From positions 1 to 63,021 of the forward strand of contig VAWK01000006.1 in assembly GCA_005885515.1 (NCBI GenBank): a stretch of DNA of 63,021 nt, written 5' to 3'. Source of the stretch: Actinomycetota bacterium. Its GTDB lineage: Bacteria; Actinomycetota; Thermoleophilia; Solirubrobacterales; Solirubrobacteraceae. The notes under the pieces are model-generated. The model was not told the origin of the DNA. It ran no database searches and worked only from the letters and a program-made list of their open reading frames with translations. A program made the translations under genes and the position numbers. Shown here one piece after another: positions 62,190-63,021 of this stretch. Numbering within the stretch: position 1 is the stretch's first letter; each line of letters starts with the position of its first letter.

Positions 62190-62723
62190 CGCTTCCCGTC
62201 CCTGGGCCCGGTCCGTGGGTTGTGAAACCTCGCAGACCTTGCCGCAGCGAAATCGTAGTACGGGCTCACCGGCCGTTCGAGCGCACGCGGGCTTAGTGGC
62301 AACAAAATCTCGGACCGAGCGGCATAAGGCGCAGCGCGTGGCCCTCCGGCAGCCAATCGCGCGGGTTGGGGGCATCAGGAACGCCTGCTCGCGATCACAC
62401 GCCAAGAAGTTCATAGCCCTGCCCCGAAGTCTCTTAATCTGCTCGAACGGACCGGGGGTTTGTGCGACACCCAGGACGAACTCCGATCGTCAGCGCCGCT
62501 CGCGATCTCTCTTCTGCAACGCGACGGGCCGTCGCTACTCCTATCCAGGCAAAGGGAGCGTCTCCTGCCCGGGACGACAAGCGCTAGCGCCACCGCCAAG
62601 GAACGTTTCCCGCACACGCACCGATGCGGCGGTCGCCTCAAGGCGGCCTGGGCGGCAAGCTCAGCCCTGCTCATAGACTTCAACATGCAGCGACCGCTCT
62701 GTCCACACGTCCTGAGGAGCACG
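62190..62723. other. intergenic, no supported gene
   Basis: About 530 bases between divergent genes. A minus-strand frame continues upstream of the MpsC-type gene with several Cys, but it has no ribosome site and its composition is shadow-like. Nothing else supported. Promoters for both neighbours should lie here. Confidence 0.5.
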
Positions 62724-63021
62724 ATGTCCACCTCGCCGGCAGACTTCAACGCCCAGATCATCGATGAGTTCCACGCCAACGAGGGACGCGTCGGCGGCAT
62801 GTTCGAAGGCATGCCCCTGCTGCTTCTGCACCACACCGGTGCGAAGTCCGGCAAGAACCGCATCAACCCGCTCGCCTACCAGAGCGACGACGGGCGCTAC
62901 GTCGTATTTGCCTCGAAGGGGGGAGCGCCGACGAATCCCGACTGGTACTACAACCTCAAGGCCCAGCCCAACGTCACGATTGAGGTGGGTACCGACAGGA
63001 TCGATGTCATTGCCAGCGAGG
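62724..63021 (+). CDS. Ddn-type F420-dependent nitroreductase family protein, partial
   Basis: The frame from ATG 62724 (CTGAGGAGC upstream) is open to the right edge for 99 codons: MSTSPADFNAQIIDEFHANE, then LLLLHHTGAKSGKNRINPLA, YQSDDGRYVVFASKGGAPTN and PDWYYNLKAQPNVTIEVGTD. These are the conserved parts of the deazaflavin (F420)-dependent nitroreductase/quinone reductase family (DUF385) of Actinobacteria, with the GxxSG/KxR F420-binding loop. The C-terminus lies beyond the window. Confidence 0.9.
   Translation, partial: MSTSPADFNAQIIDEFHANEGRVGGMFEGMPLLLLHHTGAKSGKNRINPLAYQSDDGRYVVFASKGGAPTNPDWYYNLKAQPNVTIEVGTDRIDVIASE

Overview
The window is GC-rich (roughly 65-70% by eye) and gene-dense. 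It uses many GTG starts and start/stop overlaps (ATGA, GTGA, TGATG). Together with menaquinone, F420 and actinobacterial cell-wall genes, a c-di-AMP riboswitch before a cell-wall hydrolase, Ig-like surface protein fragments of the Solirubrobacter kind and a cytochrome b split next to a c-type heme domain, this suggests a high-GC actinobacterium, most likely class Thermoleophilia (Solirubrobacterales). That placement is inference; there is no rRNA gene here to confirm it.

Left end, 1-6.2 kb, is a scar-rich accessory region. It holds an Ala/Pro-rich membrane protein running off the edge on the minus strand, a TetR-type regulator remnant, a group II intron (about 1556-3571) whose reverse transcriptase is split by a frameshift, a broken ORF remnant, a secreted glycosidase-like protein, and a 3' fragment of a tRNA gene joined directly to the tail of a surface protein gene. 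The core resumes at 6.6 kb: a flippase-like membrane protein, a rhodanese remnant and a 1-Cys peroxiredoxin.

9.0-13.5 kb is a branched-chain 2-oxoacid dehydrogenase operon (E1 alpha, E1 beta, E2) with a leucine/valine-type dehydrogenase, so amino acid deamination and oxidative decarboxylation are encoded together. E1 alpha carries an in-frame TAG. 13.5-23.5 kb holds a YbaK-type deacylase, a fatty acid hydroxylase, a flavin monooxygenase, a UvrD-type helicase, a DUF2236 oxygenase, an enoyl-CoA hydratase, an SDR epimerase and an RsbW-like ATPase.

23.5-26.8 kb is a tightly overlapping minus-strand operon: an unrecognised Cys-containing protein, a glutamine synthetase-like ligase and an M20 amidohydrolase. 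26.9-31.5 kb has a c-di-AMP riboswitch with an M23-like protein, an aminotransferase and a polar amino acid ABC importer. 31.5-48.4 kb is mixed envelope and housekeeping: H1-like basic protein, TauE-type exporter, PKD surface protein, NlpC/P60-like protein, GtrA, bifunctional nuclease, Ddl with an aminotransferase, two multi-membrane proteins around a phosphodiesterase, YmdB-type phosphoesterase, AI-2E permease and an ABC exporter.

48.4-56.5 kb is the most coherent block: hemB, a fused AhbA-AhbB siroheme decarboxylase-like gene, hemL, an unknown gene, Rieske, cytochrome b, cytochrome b/c, menG and a polyprenyl diphosphate synthase, all on the plus strand with almost no gaps. It couples tetrapyrrole, quinone and bc-complex production. 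56.5-63 kb has a zinc-ribbon-like protein, tatC, a membrane-anchored TPR protein, a purU broken by a small deletion, tRNA-Lys(CTT) with an excisionase-like remnant behind it, small unknown genes, an MpsC-type protein and the start of a Ddn-type F420 enzyme at the right edge.

Several otherwise well-conserved genes (E1 alpha, purU, the intron RT, the surface protein tail) have single lesions. Real decay and sequence error cannot be told apart from this sequence alone.
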